In this document: positions 55,738-64,000 of the stretch, one piece after another
Layout: each line of letters begins with the position of its first letter
Position numbering within the stretch: position 1 is the first letter of the stretch
Origin: Companilactobacillus formosensis
GTDB lineage: Bacteria > Bacillota > Bacilli > Lactobacillales > Lactobacillaceae
Length of the DNA stretch: 64,000 nucleotides
Assembly: GCF_005405305.1 (NCBI RefSeq)
Contig: NZ_BJDU01000011.1
Coordinates: forward strand, 1-64,000
Direction of reading: 5' to 3'
Program-made: the position numbers and the translations under genes
The notes under the pieces: generated by a model
The model's database searches: none
What the model was told of the DNA's origin: nothing
Seen by the model: the letters and a program-made list of their open reading frames with translations, nothing else

Positions 55738-55925
55738 TTTTATTAAATAAAAATTAGAATCACAGCAAACCCCATGGAAATTCAAGAAAAATTGGAAGAT
55801 TATTATGTTTTGAATGATTGATACTTGAATTATAATTAGAAAATATTTAATATTATTAATAAATGGTTTGACAGATTAAAATAGAGTGCTAATCTAAAAT
55901 AAAATTGGAAAAGGAGCGATTGCTC

Positions 55926-56639
55926 ATGAGTAAATTAATTGGAATTACCGCAGATATTTTTTTAGGTGCTACAGACGTGATCAATCAAAAGCTAATGGAT
56001 TTCGTTCCACGTCCGCTCGTTAATGGAGTTATCGCTGCCGGTGGTATTCCAGTTAGTTTACCCTCAATTCCTAAAGAAGAAGTCAATGGTTTGATAGCTA
56101 GATTGGATGGAATCATTTTTCCTGGTGGTCCTGATATTGATCCAATTTTTATGGGTGAAGAACCGATACCTAGTCTTGGTGTGACTAATCGAACTAGAGA
56201 TTTATTTGAAATCGCTTTGGCTAGAACAGCAGTCGCTAAAAAGATTCCCATTTTAGGAATTTGTCGTGGGGCTCAAGTTATTGACGTAGCTTTGGGTGGT
56301 TCCGTCTATCAAGATCTGCCAAGTCAATATCCAGGAAAATTATTAAAACATCACCAGCAATCACCTGGAGATCAACCAACTCATTTTGTTTCGGTCAACC
56401 ATGATTCTAAATTATTTAAGTCAATTGGAGATAATGTCTTCGTTAATTCTAGACATCATCAGGCAATTAAGAACGTCCCAGAAGGACTAAAAGTTGTCTC
56501 CAAAGCAACTGACGGCGTGATTGAAGGAATTGAAAATGATGATGCGACTGTTCAAGCTGTTCAGTGGCATCCAGAAAATCTATGGCAGCATGATTCTCAA
56601 CAATTGCAAATTTTTAAGGATTTTATTGCTCGAACATAA
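55926..56639 (+). CDS. Class I glutamine amidotransferase-like hydrolase (peptidase C26)
   Basis: A 237-residue protein of the gamma-glutamyl-GABA hydrolase type (PuuD-like). The nucleophile Cys lies in ILGICRGAQVIDVALGG and the catalytic His-x-Glu in QWHPENLW. GDQPTHFVSVNHDS is also typical. Hydrolysis of gamma-glutamyl bonds is the expected reaction; the substrate is unknown. ATG 55926 follows AAGGAGCG; the TTG at 55905 precedes that site. Monocistronic. Confidence 0.88.
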   Translation: MSKLIGITADIFLGATDVINQKLMDFVPRPLVNGVIAAGGIPVSLPSIPKEEVNGLIARLDGIIFPGGPDIDPIFMGEEPIPSLGVTNRTRDLFEIALARTAVAKKIPILGICRGAQVIDVALGGSVYQDLPSQYPGKLLKHHQQSPGDQPTHFVSVNHDSKLFKSIGDNVFVNSRHHQAIKNVPEGLKVVSKATDGVIEGIENDDATVQAVQWHPENLWQHDSQQLQIFKDFIART

Positions 56640-56652
56640 TAATAAAACAAAC

Positions 56653-56681
56653 TTGTCAAAAATATTTTTGTGTTGTAGTAT
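56653..56681 (+). promoter_or_regulatory. Promoter of the riboflavin operon
   Basis: TTGTCA (56653-56658), 17 bases, TAGTAT (56676-56681), just before the FMN riboswitch. Confidence 0.65.
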
Positions 56682-56705
56682 TTTTAACTGAAAACTGAAT
56701 AGATT

Positions 56706-56941
56706 TCTTCGGGGCAGGGTGTAATTCCCGACCGACGGTGACAATTCAACGAAATTGAAGTCCGTGACCCACGCAAGTGGTGGACCTGGTGAGAATCCGG
56801 GACCGACAGTATAGTCTGGATGGTAGAAGAACAATGAGATAATTATTTCATGCTATTAGTCGGCTTATTTGAGTCGCTCTCGTGTGAAATCTTATTTAGC
56901 TTATCTTGGACCCCGCATATTTTTATGTGGGGTCTTTTTTT
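56706..56941 (+). promoter_or_regulatory. FMN riboswitch (RFN element) and terminator
   Basis: The aptamer spans about 56706-56831 with the RFN landmarks TCTTCGGGGCAGGG, CCCGACCGACGGTGACA, AGTCCGTGACCCA, GGTGGACCTGGTGAGAATC and GGGACCGACAGTATAGTC-TGGATGG. The expression platform ends in a terminator where GACCCCGCAT pairs with ATGTGGGGTC (56909-56932), then T7. FMN should favour termination and lower rib expression. Confidence 0.95.
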
Positions 56942-56957
56942 GTGGGGTGAATAGGAT

Positions 56958-57989
56958 TTGGATAGATTTATGAAATTAGCTTTTGAACAAGCAAAGAAAG
57001 GGAAAGATACTTGGACGAATCCACAAGTTGGTGCTGTGATCGTAAAAAACAATCGAGTTTTAGGTCAAGGATATCATGCAACTTTTGGACGTGAACATGC
57101 AGAAATCAATGCTTTCAAGTCATTAAAAAATATTGATGATGTCAAAGATGCAACGTTATATGTAACTTTGGAACCTTGTTCGCATTTTGGTAAAACACCA
57201 CCTTGCGTCCAAACAATAGTTCAGCTAGGTGTTAAAAAAGTCGTCATTGGTCAAATTGATCCTAATCCACTGGTAAGTGGCAAAGGTGTTAAGTATTTAC
57301 AAGATCACGGAGTGGTAGTTGAGGAACAGTTGATTAATTCTGAATTAAATCGTTCATACAATTATTTTTATAAGAATAATCGACCATTAGTGACAATTAA
57401 ATACGCAATGACTTTGGACGGTAAGATTAATAAAAATAAAGGTCAACGGTCAATCGTATCCAATCAGGCTGCTTTTGAGGATTCTCAGCAATTGCGCAGT
57501 CGACAACAAGTTATTTTGATTGGGGAAAATACCTTAAAAGTCGATGATCCAGCTTTGACCGTTAGGGACAAAAAAATGCTCTTTCCACCTATCAGAGCGG
57601 TAGTCGTTAAAGATATCAATCAAATATCCTTAGACTTAAAGATTTTTCAAACAAATGAACCAATCTGGTTTTTTAGTGAAAAGGGTAATCGCCGAACTCT
57701 ACCAGAAAATACGCGCGTAATTGTCGGCGAGTGGACACCAGAAAATATTTTGAATTATTTGGCTACTCAAAAGATTCAAGCGGTTTTAATCGAAGGTGGC
57801 AGTTTCTTGCAAGCTAAGTTTTTATCCGCAGGTCTGGTAGAAAAATTAGTAATTTATTTAGCAAATAAAATTTATGGTTCTGGCTTACCAGCAGTCTGGG
57901 GCGTGGATTTTGATCCTATAGATTTTATTGAACCAACTGTAGAAAAATTAAGAGATAATTTGAAAATAACGACGTGGAGGAAAGACTGA
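56958..57989 (+). CDS. ribD: Bifunctional pyrimidine deaminase/reductase RibD
   Basis: A 343-residue enzyme with an N-terminal zinc deaminase domain (HAE in GREHAEINAF, PCxxxxxxPPC in LEPCSHFGKTPPC) and a C-terminal reductase (TIKYAMTLDGKI, VLIEGGSFLQAKFL). It catalyses two steps from the GTP-derived pyrimidine to ribitylaminouracil phosphate. Start is TTG 56958, about 9 bases after GGGGTG; ATG 56970 is an alternative. First gene of the rib operon, overlapping ribE by one base. Confidence 0.95.
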   Translation: MDRFMKLAFEQAKKGKDTWTNPQVGAVIVKNNRVLGQGYHATFGREHAEINAFKSLKNIDDVKDATLYVTLEPCSHFGKTPPCVQTIVQLGVKKVVIGQIDPNPLVSGKGVKYLQDHGVVVEEQLINSELNRSYNYFYKNNRPLVTIKYAMTLDGKINKNKGQRSIVSNQAAFEDSQQLRSRQQVILIGENTLKVDDPALTVRDKKMLFPPIRAVVVKDINQISLDLKIFQTNEPIWFFSEKGNRRTLPENTRVIVGEWTPENILNYLATQKIQAVLIEGGSFLQAKFLSAGLVEKLVIYLANKIYGSGLPAVWGVDFDPIDFIEPTVEKLRDNLKITTWRKD

Positions 57990-58588
57990 TGTTCACAGGA
58001 ATCATTAAAAATATTGGAACGATTGTTGATATAAATCAAGAAAATGACAATTATCGTTTAACTATCGAACATGGTTTGAAGGATATAAATTTAGGCGACA
58101 GTATTGCTATCAATGGAATTTGTCTAACTGTTGTTGATTTTCAAACTAACCAATTTCAAGTTGATGTCATGCCGGAGACCATTAAAAGAACTAATTTAAC
58201 GGAAATGTCAGTTGGAACAAAGGTAAATCTAGAACCAGCGTTGAAGCCAAACTCTGAGATTGGTGGTCATTTTGTTTTAGGACATGTTGATACGACAGGA
58301 AATTTATTATCCAGAGAAGTAACTAAAAATTCAGTATTATTAACCTTTTCAATATCTAAAAAGTACAATCCTTATTTAGTTGAAAAAGGTTCAATTGCTG
58401 TTGATGGCGTGAGTTTGACCTTGATTGCGGTAACTGACGATACTTTTCAGGTGGGCATCATTCCTTATACCCAAGACGAAACAATTCTGGGTTCTTTAGA
58501 GGTTGATCAGACAGTTAATTTAGAAACTGATATTTTAGGAAAATACATTTATAAAGATTTGAAACGGAGCTATCCAAATGAAAAATAA
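57989..58588 (+). CDS. ribE: Riboflavin synthase alpha subunit
   Basis: A 199-residue lumazine-binding protein that dismutates dimethyl-ribityllumazine to riboflavin. It begins with the canonical MFTGIIKN and carries two lumazine-binding repeats (about 1-95 and 97-190), with GDSIAINGICLTV and KGSIAVDGVSLTL. ATG 57989 overlaps the ribD stop in TGATG, and GGAGG lies 9 bases upstream. Its end overlaps ribBA by 11 bases. Confidence 0.95.
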   Translation: MFTGIIKNIGTIVDINQENDNYRLTIEHGLKDINLGDSIAINGICLTVVDFQTNQFQVDVMPETIKRTNLTEMSVGTKVNLEPALKPNSEIGGHFVLGHVDTTGNLLSREVTKNSVLLTFSISKKYNPYLVEKGSIAVDGVSLTLIAVTDDTFQVGIIPYTQDETILGSLEVDQTVNLETDILGKYIYKDLKRSYPNEK

Positions 58589-59780
58589 TGAAATCATTGC
58601 CAAAGTTGAACGGGCAATAGCAGATTTGAAACAAGGAAAACTGATAATTGTCGCCGATTCTGAAAAAAGAGAAGCTGAAGGAGACATGGTCGGGTTGGCA
58701 GATTTCGTCACTCCAGAAAACGTTAATTTCATGATTACGCATGCCCGTGGTTTATTATGTGTGCCAATGGCTAAATCAGTTGCTGAGAAATTAAACTTGC
58801 ATCCGATGACTAAATCACACGATGCTTTTGGAACAGCTTTTACTGTAAGTACTGATAGTAAAGAAACCACGACAGGAATTTCAGCCTTTGATCGTGCTAA
58901 AACGATTCAGAAACTAGCTCAATCAAATGACGCCAATGACTTTTATCATCCAGGTCATATTTTCCCACTGATTGCTAGAGATAATGGTGTGATTGAAAGA
59001 GACGGTCATACTGAAGCAGCGATTGATCTGGCTAAAATTGCTCAAGTAACACCGGTAGCTTATATTTGTGAAGTAGTTAGAGAGAACGGTCGCATGGCTA
59101 GAAGACCTCAATTAAAACAAATTGCTCAAGAAAATAATTTAGCGTTTATTACGATTGCTGATATTATCAATTATCGCTATTTAAAGAATTTTAATATTTT
59201 GCAAGCAGTATCAGATGTTGATCTGCCGACAAAATTTGGTCATTTCCGCCTGAAATCATTTACTTACAAAGATGAGCCAGTCTTAGTAATTTATAAAGGC
59301 CAAATTGAAAATAAGTCTGATTTATTATTGCGAGTCCACTCAGAATGTTTGACTGGAGATATTTTAGGTTCAAGGCGTTGTGATTGTGGTGAACAATTAG
59401 AGCAATCACTTCAAAGAATTGAAAAAAATGGCAGTGGTGCCGTAATCTATTTGCATCAAGAAGGCCGAGGCATTGGTTTAATCAATAAGCTACGTGCTTA
59501 TCAATTACAAGATGAAGGTTTAGATACGGTTGAAGCTAACTTGAAACTTGGTTTTAAAGCTGACCAAAGGGACTATCGCATTGTTTTAGCAATTTTGGAA
59601 GAGCTAGGCGTCGAATCAGTTGATTTATTGACAAACAATCCTGAAAAATTAAAGCAACTGGAGCAATTTGATTTAAAAGTAAATCGTATAGCTTTAGAAA
59701 CGAAACCCAATGCTAATGACATTGATTATTTAAGAACGAAGAAACAAAAATTCAATCATTTATTAAACGAGGTAGATTAG
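58578..59780 (+). CDS. ribBA: Bifunctional DHBP synthase/GTP cyclohydrolase II RibBA
   Basis: A 400-residue fusion. The N-terminal RibB domain (about 1-200) makes dihydroxybutanone phosphate from ribulose-5-phosphate; visible motifs are ADSEKREAEGDMVGLAD and RDNGVIERDGHTEA. The C-terminal RibA domain (about 205-400) opens GTP; it has the zinc Cys set in ECLTGDILGSRRCDCGEQL and HQEGRGIGL. Translation is coupled to ribE by overlap. Followed by ribH after 1 base. Confidence 0.95.
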   Translation: MKNNEIIAKVERAIADLKQGKLIIVADSEKREAEGDMVGLADFVTPENVNFMITHARGLLCVPMAKSVAEKLNLHPMTKSHDAFGTAFTVSTDSKETTTGISAFDRAKTIQKLAQSNDANDFYHPGHIFPLIARDNGVIERDGHTEAAIDLAKIAQVTPVAYICEVVRENGRMARRPQLKQIAQENNLAFITIADIINYRYLKNFNILQAVSDVDLPTKFGHFRLKSFTYKDEPVLVIYKGQIENKSDLLLRVHSECLTGDILGSRRCDCGEQLEQSLQRIEKNGSGAVIYLHQEGRGIGLINKLRAYQLQDEGLDTVEANLKLGFKADQRDYRIVLAILEELGVESVDLLTNNPEKLKQLEQFDLKVNRIALETKPNANDIDYLRTKKQKFNHLLNEVD

Positions 59781-59781
59781 G

Positions 59782-60243
59782 ATGAAACAAATTAACGGAA
59801 ATTTGAACGGTCAAGGGTTAAGAATTGGTATCGTAGTTGCTAAATTTAATGAAGTAGTTACCAATAAGTTATTGTCTGGTGCGTTGGATAAACTGGAACA
59901 ACTTAATGTTGATACAGAAGATATCACGATTATTAAAGTTCCAGGAGCTTTTGAAATTCCTCGAATGGCAAAAAAATTGGCAAATAGTGGTCAAGTTGAT
60001 GGAATCATTACTTTAGGAGCAGTTGTCAGAGGTGAGACCGCTCATTTTGATTATGTTTGTTCTCAATCGGCAGCCGGAGTCAGTCAAGTATCCTTAAATG
60101 GTGAAGTTCCAGTCATGTATGGTATCTTGACTACTAATGATATGTCGCAAGCTTTGAATCGAGCTGGGGGGAAAGCTGGTAATAAAGGCAGTGAATGCGC
60201 AAGTGATGTCGTTGAGGTCATCAATGCCGAAAAAAATATTTAA
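59782..60243 (+). CDS. ribH: 6,7-dimethyl-8-ribityllumazine synthase
   Basis: A 153-residue lumazine synthase that joins ribitylaminouracil and dihydroxybutanone phosphate. FNEVVTNKLLSGA, VPGAFEIP, GAVVRGETAHFDYV and PVMYGILTTNDMSQA are intact. ATG 59782 follows GAGGTAGATTAGG. Last gene of the operon, so all four pathway functions are present. No clear terminator is seen directly after it. Confidence 0.96.
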   Translation: MKQINGNLNGQGLRIGIVVAKFNEVVTNKLLSGALDKLEQLNVDTEDITIIKVPGAFEIPRMAKKLANSGQVDGIITLGAVVRGETAHFDYVCSQSAAGVSQVSLNGEVPVMYGILTTNDMSQALNRAGGKAGNKGSECASDVVEVINAEKNI

Positions 60244-60332
60244 CAATCCCAATTGTCTATTAACTCTATATAACAAAATCGTTATTTTGGATTACAATTT
60301 TAATAGAAAGAGTAATTTAAGGAGTGTTATGT

Positions 60333-61094
60333 ATGGGTTATAAATTAATTGCAATCGATATGGATGGTACGCTCTTGAATTCCAAACAGAAGGTTTCTCA
60401 AAAAAATATTCAGGCAATTCAAGAAGCTAAATCAAAGGGAGTTTATATAGTACTTTGTTCAGGTCGAGCTTACGATGGGATAATTGACAGTGCCAAGGTT
60501 TTAGGAATCAACGAGTCAGATCAATATATGATTTGTTATGGTGGTAGCGTTATTCAAAACTACGATCAAGAGGTCCTTTATCAACGGACTTTGAAGAATG
60601 AAAATTGTGAAGAAATTGCCCGCTTCTTAACGGATAAAAAAATCCATTACAAATTTATTGATAATACCGGAACGCTATATCAGTCGTATCAAGATTGGAT
60701 TGAAAAACACATGCTAAATCCAAAACTAGGTATCGTCAAAGTATTATTAAAAACTAGAAAGCATAAGTTACCAGAAGTTTTGAAGCTAGTACATGAACAA
60801 TATGATAGTAATTATTTTGTCGTTCAAACGAGTGAAAAAGAATTGGAGATTTTTCCAAAAGATGTCAACAAGGGAAATGCTCTAGAAAGATTAACTAAAT
60901 ATCTAAAAATCAGTCCCAAAGAAGTCATGGCTATTGGGGATTATGATAACGATATGCCGATGTTTAGAACTGCAAAATTCAGTGTTGCTGTTGGCAATGC
61001 CATTCCGAAAGTAAAAGATTTGAGCGATGTTGTAGTAGCTGATAATGATCACGATGGTGTAGCGGAAGCAATTGAAAAATATGTTTTGAAGTAA
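60333..61094 (+). CDS. Cof-type HAD phosphatase
   Basis: A 253-residue class IIB HAD phosphatase with IDMDGTLLNS, CSGRA and GDYDNDMPMFRTAK. It sits directly behind the rib operon. Some Cof-type HAD enzymes dephosphorylate the ribitylaminouracil phosphate between RibD and RibH, a step with no dedicated gene in this operon; that role here is inference. ATG 60333 lies 8 bases after AAGGAG; the GTG at 60324 is rejected. Confidence 0.86.
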   Translation: MGYKLIAIDMDGTLLNSKQKVSQKNIQAIQEAKSKGVYIVLCSGRAYDGIIDSAKVLGINESDQYMICYGGSVIQNYDQEVLYQRTLKNENCEEIARFLTDKKIHYKFIDNTGTLYQSYQDWIEKHMLNPKLGIVKVLLKTRKHKLPEVLKLVHEQYDSNYFVVQTSEKELEIFPKDVNKGNALERLTKYLKISPKEVMAIGDYDNDMPMFRTAKFSVAVGNAIPKVKDLSDVVVADNDHDGVAEAIEKYVLK

Positions 61095-61096
61095 GC

Positions 61097-61129
61097 AAAA
61101 GGACATCCAAATTTGGGTGTCCTTTTTCA
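61097..61129. terminator. Bidirectional terminator, HAD and LysR genes
   Basis: AAAAGGACATCC and GGGTGTCCTTTTT form a symmetric stem between convergent genes. Confidence 0.85.
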
Positions 61130-61137
61130 TGTAAAAA

Positions 61138-61971
61138 TTAAAATCGTAATTGCGGTAACAACGTTTTGACTAGCTGAATCAGTTTTTGAATTTCATTTGA
61201 ATTAGAAAGTTTCGGGTTGATCAAATAAAATTCATTGCAGAAATCGTTCGATAATTGTTGATATGGCAACAGGCTATTAGTGATTGAACGTTTAGAAATG
61301 ATAGCTTTGCCGATATTTCTTGAAATGAGTTTAATAATGAGATCATTGTCATATACTTTGATTATTTTTGTAGGGCGCAAGTGGTGCTCGTTGAAGTATT
61401 TGTCAGAATATTCTCGTTGAGTAGACCCGGGTTTGCCAACTATCCATTCAGGATTATCAATATCGCCAGCTAAAACCATTTCGTCAGTAGCAAATGAAAT
61501 TTGTTCGATTTCATGAGTTACGATAGGTTTTTCGATTATTCCAAAGTCAATTTCACGTTTGATAATTTCTTCTAGAATTTTTTCTGAATCTCCAGTTATC
61601 AATTGAAAGTCAAAGTAATTGAGATATCTTTTGAGGCTTTGCATTAATGGTGGTAGAACGTGGCTAGCAGTAGTTGGTGAAGCTCCAATTACACACTTAA
61701 TACGATTACTTTTGTGTTTTTTTACTAAGTGATTGAGTGAGTTTTCCCAGCTATTCAAGACTAACTGTGAATCACGATAAAAACGGTTAGCATTTTCAGT
61801 GGGAATGAGTTGTTTGTTGCCATTACGCTTAAATAATTGAACGCCTAGTTCTTTTTCTAGTTTTTTAATTTGAATCGAAACAGTCGGTTGCGTCACATAT
61901 AATTCTTTAGCTGCCCGAGTGATACTTCGAGTTTCGTATACTTTTTGAAATGCAATGATGTCCCTAAACAT
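61138..61971 (-). CDS. LysR-family transcriptional regulator
   Basis: A 277-residue LysR protein: N-terminal winged helix-turn-helix (about 1-60; SITRAAKELYVTQPTVSIQIKKLEKEL) and a C-terminal periplasmic-binding-like effector domain (about 90-277). It is divergent from the YeeE/YedE and CoA-disulfide-reductase-like genes, the usual layout for a LysR regulator and its target. A sulfur-related effector is inferred from that. ATG 61971 follows GAGGAGAAA. Confidence 0.88.
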   Translation of the reverse strand: MFRDIIAFQKVYETRSITRAAKELYVTQPTVSIQIKKLEKELGVQLFKRNGNKQLIPTENANRFYRDSQLVLNSWENSLNHLVKKHKSNRIKCVIGASPTTASHVLPPLMQSLKRYLNYFDFQLITGDSEKILEEIIKREIDFGIIEKPIVTHEIEQISFATDEMVLAGDIDNPEWIVGKPGSTQREYSDKYFNEHHLRPTKIIKVYDNDLIIKLISRNIGKAIISKRSITNSLLPYQQLSNDFCNEFYLINPKLSNSNEIQKLIQLVKTLLPQLRF

Positions 61972-62179
61972 AGCGGTTTCTCCTCAATATAAAAAATATT
62001 TATTAATGAATATATAAATATAATAACACATGAACATTGTGAAATAATTATGAAATAGAAATCCTGTTATGATTGCAAAAATACCAATTATGAGTGATTG
62101 ATATTTTTAATATAATAAAAAATTCACAATAAAACAAGAGCAAAATTGCGTTAATTTAAGTAACGTATAAATAAATTCT

Positions 62180-62197
62180 ATGCTACATTAAAAGCAT
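62180..62197. promoter_or_regulatory. Dyad before the YeeE/YedE gene
   Basis: ATGCT and AGCAT separated by 8 bases lie just before the ribosome binding site of the transporter gene. It may be an operator for the divergent LysR protein or a downstream mRNA hairpin. The rest of 61972-62221 is AT-rich with no further structure I can support. Confidence 0.3.
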
Positions 62198-62221
62198 AAA
62201 AATAAGTTAGGGGGCTATATT

Positions 62222-63523
62222 ATGGAAAATGTAGATGGAAGTATAGAACCGAACCCTATCAAGTGGGATAAGGCTATAGGTTTTGTTTTATTCTTTATTT
62301 TAATTATCGGTGCACCATTTGTTTTGCCATCGAATATGCATTATTTACGACTTTTGATGGGCTTAGCACTAGGGTACATATTATCTAGATCTTATACGGG
62401 ATTTGCAGGGAGTGTTAATCGAGCTTATAAAACTGGTTCGACTAAACTGATGAGAACAATGATGTTCATGTTTTTAATCACTGCAATTGCCAACGTTACA
62501 TTCTTAATGTTTACAAAGGATTTAACAACTTATGCATTGTCGATTAATCCGATTAACTTGGGTTTGATTTTGGGTGGTTTGTTGTTCGGATTTGGAATGG
62601 CATTTTCATCTTGTTGTGCAACAGGCGTTATGACGGATTTGGCAACAGATTTACCAAGAGCCGGCGTAACTTTAGTTTTCTTCTGCTTAGGAGTGTTCCT
62701 AGGTTTTCCACTTCAAGCCACACAATCATGGATCAAGGGCTCAATTGCAACTTCAGCCACTGGTAAAAAATTTGCACAAGGTATTTATATGCCCGACTGG
62801 TTTAAATGGGACGGATTAGATGGATATCTTGGAGCGGTAGTTTTAACAGCACTTTTGGTTAGTTTTGTTATTTATCTTTCTTATCTTTATGAAAAAAAGC
62901 GCCGTCAAAAAAATACTTATTCTGGCGTACCTTCAGAACGTGTTCAAGATAGTCCTCAAGACGAGGACATTGCTAATTTCACTATGGGTAGCGAATCAAC
63001 TTATAACGTTTTATTCAAGAAACCTTGGACTTTGAAACAAGGCGCTGTGGGGATGACAATTATTTTTGTTTTGATGATGGGACTAACTAAATCAGGCTGG
63101 GGAGCATCAACTCCTTATGGTTTCTGGTTTGGAAAGGTTCTTAACATCTTTGGTGTTTCTGCTACATCATTAGCAAACTTTACTCATCAACCAGCTGCTG
63201 TTTATTCGGGACCATTCTTAGCTAATGGTGTGACGGTTCAAAATATGGGTATTTTCTTAGGAGCTATCATTTTCATTTTCACAGCTGGATTATTTAAGCA
63301 AACTATGCATTCCGTTTCTACTTTGAATTTCAAGAGTGCTTCCTTATTTGCACTAGGTGGATTCACAATGGGGTTCGGAACTAGATTGTCTAATGGATGT
63401 AATGTTGGAGCTCTTTATACTCCAATTGCTCAATTCTCAGTTTCTGGTTGGATTTTCTTGGCAGCCTTAGTGTTAGGTGGAATTATTGGTAACAAGTTGT
63501 CTAAAACTATTTACGGATATTAG
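62222..63523 (+). CDS. YeeE/YedE-family sulfur transporter
   Basis: A 433-residue membrane protein with about 10 segments and two related halves, each with a conserved Cys: FGMAFSSCCATGVMTDLA and TRLSNGCNVGALYTPIA. This is the YeeE/YedE (DUF395) signature; family members import thiosulfate or related sulfur compounds. ATG 62222 follows TTAGGGGG. A flavoprotein of the CoA-disulfide-reductase type follows after 12 bases, suggesting import then reduction. Confidence 0.85.
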   Translation: MENVDGSIEPNPIKWDKAIGFVLFFILIIGAPFVLPSNMHYLRLLMGLALGYILSRSYTGFAGSVNRAYKTGSTKLMRTMMFMFLITAIANVTFLMFTKDLTTYALSINPINLGLILGGLLFGFGMAFSSCCATGVMTDLATDLPRAGVTLVFFCLGVFLGFPLQATQSWIKGSIATSATGKKFAQGIYMPDWFKWDGLDGYLGAVVLTALLVSFVIYLSYLYEKKRRQKNTYSGVPSERVQDSPQDEDIANFTMGSESTYNVLFKKPWTLKQGAVGMTIIFVLMMGLTKSGWGASTPYGFWFGKVLNIFGVSATSLANFTHQPAAVYSGPFLANGVTVQNMGIFLGAIIFIFTAGLFKQTMHSVSTLNFKSASLFALGGFTMGFGTRLSNGCNVGALYTPIAQFSVSGWIFLAALVLGGIIGNKLSKTIYGY

Positions 63524-63535
63524 GGGGATATAATA

Positions 63536-64000
63536 ATGGATAATAAAAAAATTGTCGTCGTAGGTGGAGTTGCCGGAGGTGCTTCTTCAGCCGCTAGAGC
63601 CCGTCGTTTGGATGAATTTGCTGAAATTACGATGTTTGAAAAAGGGCCTAATGTATCTTTCTCAAACTGTTCATTGCCATATCATTTGAGTGGTGTTATT
63701 CCAAATGCCGACAGTATTGTTTTGATGACACCAGAACAATTCAAGAATCAATATGATATCGATGCTGAAGTAAATTCTGAAGTAACCGACGTTGATACTG
63801 ATAAAAAAGAAGTAGAAGTTAAAAATACTCAAACAGGTGAATTGAAGAAGGTACCTTATGATGAATTAATCCTATCACCAGGTGCTAACCCAATCATGCC
63901 AAATTGTATCAAAGGCATCGACAAGGATAATGTCTTTTCAGTTAGAAATGTAGTCGACATCAAGAAAATCCAGACTTATTTGGAAGTCAATAAAGTTACT
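63536..64000 (+). CDS. CoA-disulfide reductase-like FAD oxidoreductase (partial)
   Basis: The first 155 codons of a pyridine-nucleotide disulfide oxidoreductase, cut by the right edge with no stop. The FAD-binding motif VVVGGVAGGASSAARARRL and the single-cysteine active site SFSNCSLPYHLSG fit the CoA-disulfide reductase/persulfide reductase group. It continues to LILSPGANPIMP. ATG 63536 follows AGGGGG. A C-terminal rhodanese domain, common in the persulfide reductases, could lie beyond the edge. Confidence 0.85.
   Translation, partial: MDNKKIVVVGGVAGGASSAARARRLDEFAEITMFEKGPNVSFSNCSLPYHLSGVIPNADSIVLMTPEQFKNQYDIDAEVNSEVTDVDTDKKEVEVKNTQTGELKKVPYDELILSPGANPIMPNCIKGIDKDNVFSVRNVVDIKKIQTYLEVNKVT

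Overview
The window looks like chromosomal DNA from a low-GC lactic acid bacterium of the Lactobacillaceae. The order ftsW-ylbG-rsmD-coaD-ylbL-comEA-comEC-holA-rpsT/rpsO-rnj-TPR-tuf-tig-clpX-engB is typical of lactobacilli. Gram-positive control devices are common: T-box, PyrR attenuators, cre sites and LicT/RAT antitermination. Companilactobacillus (the farciminis/alimentarius group) is my best guess, but this is inference and no marker gene here proves it. I saw no rRNA, tRNA, CRISPR array, insertion sequence or prophage.

Layout. 1-16240 is housekeeping: cell division (FtsW), coenzyme A (CoaD), rRNA methylation (RsmD), DNA uptake (ComEA, ComEC), DNA polymerase delta (HolA), ribosomal proteins S20 and S15, an RNase J2-like protein, EF-Tu, trigger factor, ClpX and EngB. 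16267-18423 holds a histidine phosphatase and a T-box-controlled tyrosyl-tRNA synthetase. 18429-23361 is a pyrimidine operon pyrB-C-F-E-D behind two PyrR attenuators in series, with no carAB or pyrR nearby. 23418-32003 is mixed: lactate permease, thioesterase, a YfcC carrier with a PepV-like dipeptidase, an AroA-like enolpyruvyl transferase with a non-standard start, and a HAD phosphatase.

32241-39376 is a split sugar PTS locus: IIB, IIA, two GH1 phospho-glycosidases, an RpiR regulator, IIC and a MupG (DUF871) 6-phospho-N-acetylmuramidase-like protein. An Eis-like acetyltransferase and two tandem GGDEF proteins follow. 43376-46044 (minus strand) is a guanine deaminase plus NCS2 permease operon; the deaminase appears to start at ATT. 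46399-55653 is a second PTS island: an orphan IIC, HAD, LicT, IIA, fused IICB and LacG, then a partly duplicated module of IIA, HAD and LicT. Two near-identical cre/promoter/RAT leaders drive the two IIA-containing units.

55926-64000 holds a C26 glutamine-amidotransferase-like hydrolase, a complete FMN-riboswitch riboflavin operon (ribD-ribE-ribBA-ribH), another HAD protein, and a LysR regulator divergent from a YeeE/YedE sulfur transporter and a CoA-disulfide-reductase-like flavoprotein that runs off the right edge.

The items most worth checking are the non-canonical starts of guaD (ATT) and the aroA-like gene (ATA), the altered active-site motifs of that AroA-like protein, the MupG/PTS locus as a possible muropeptide-sugar uptake system, and the duplicated LicT modules.
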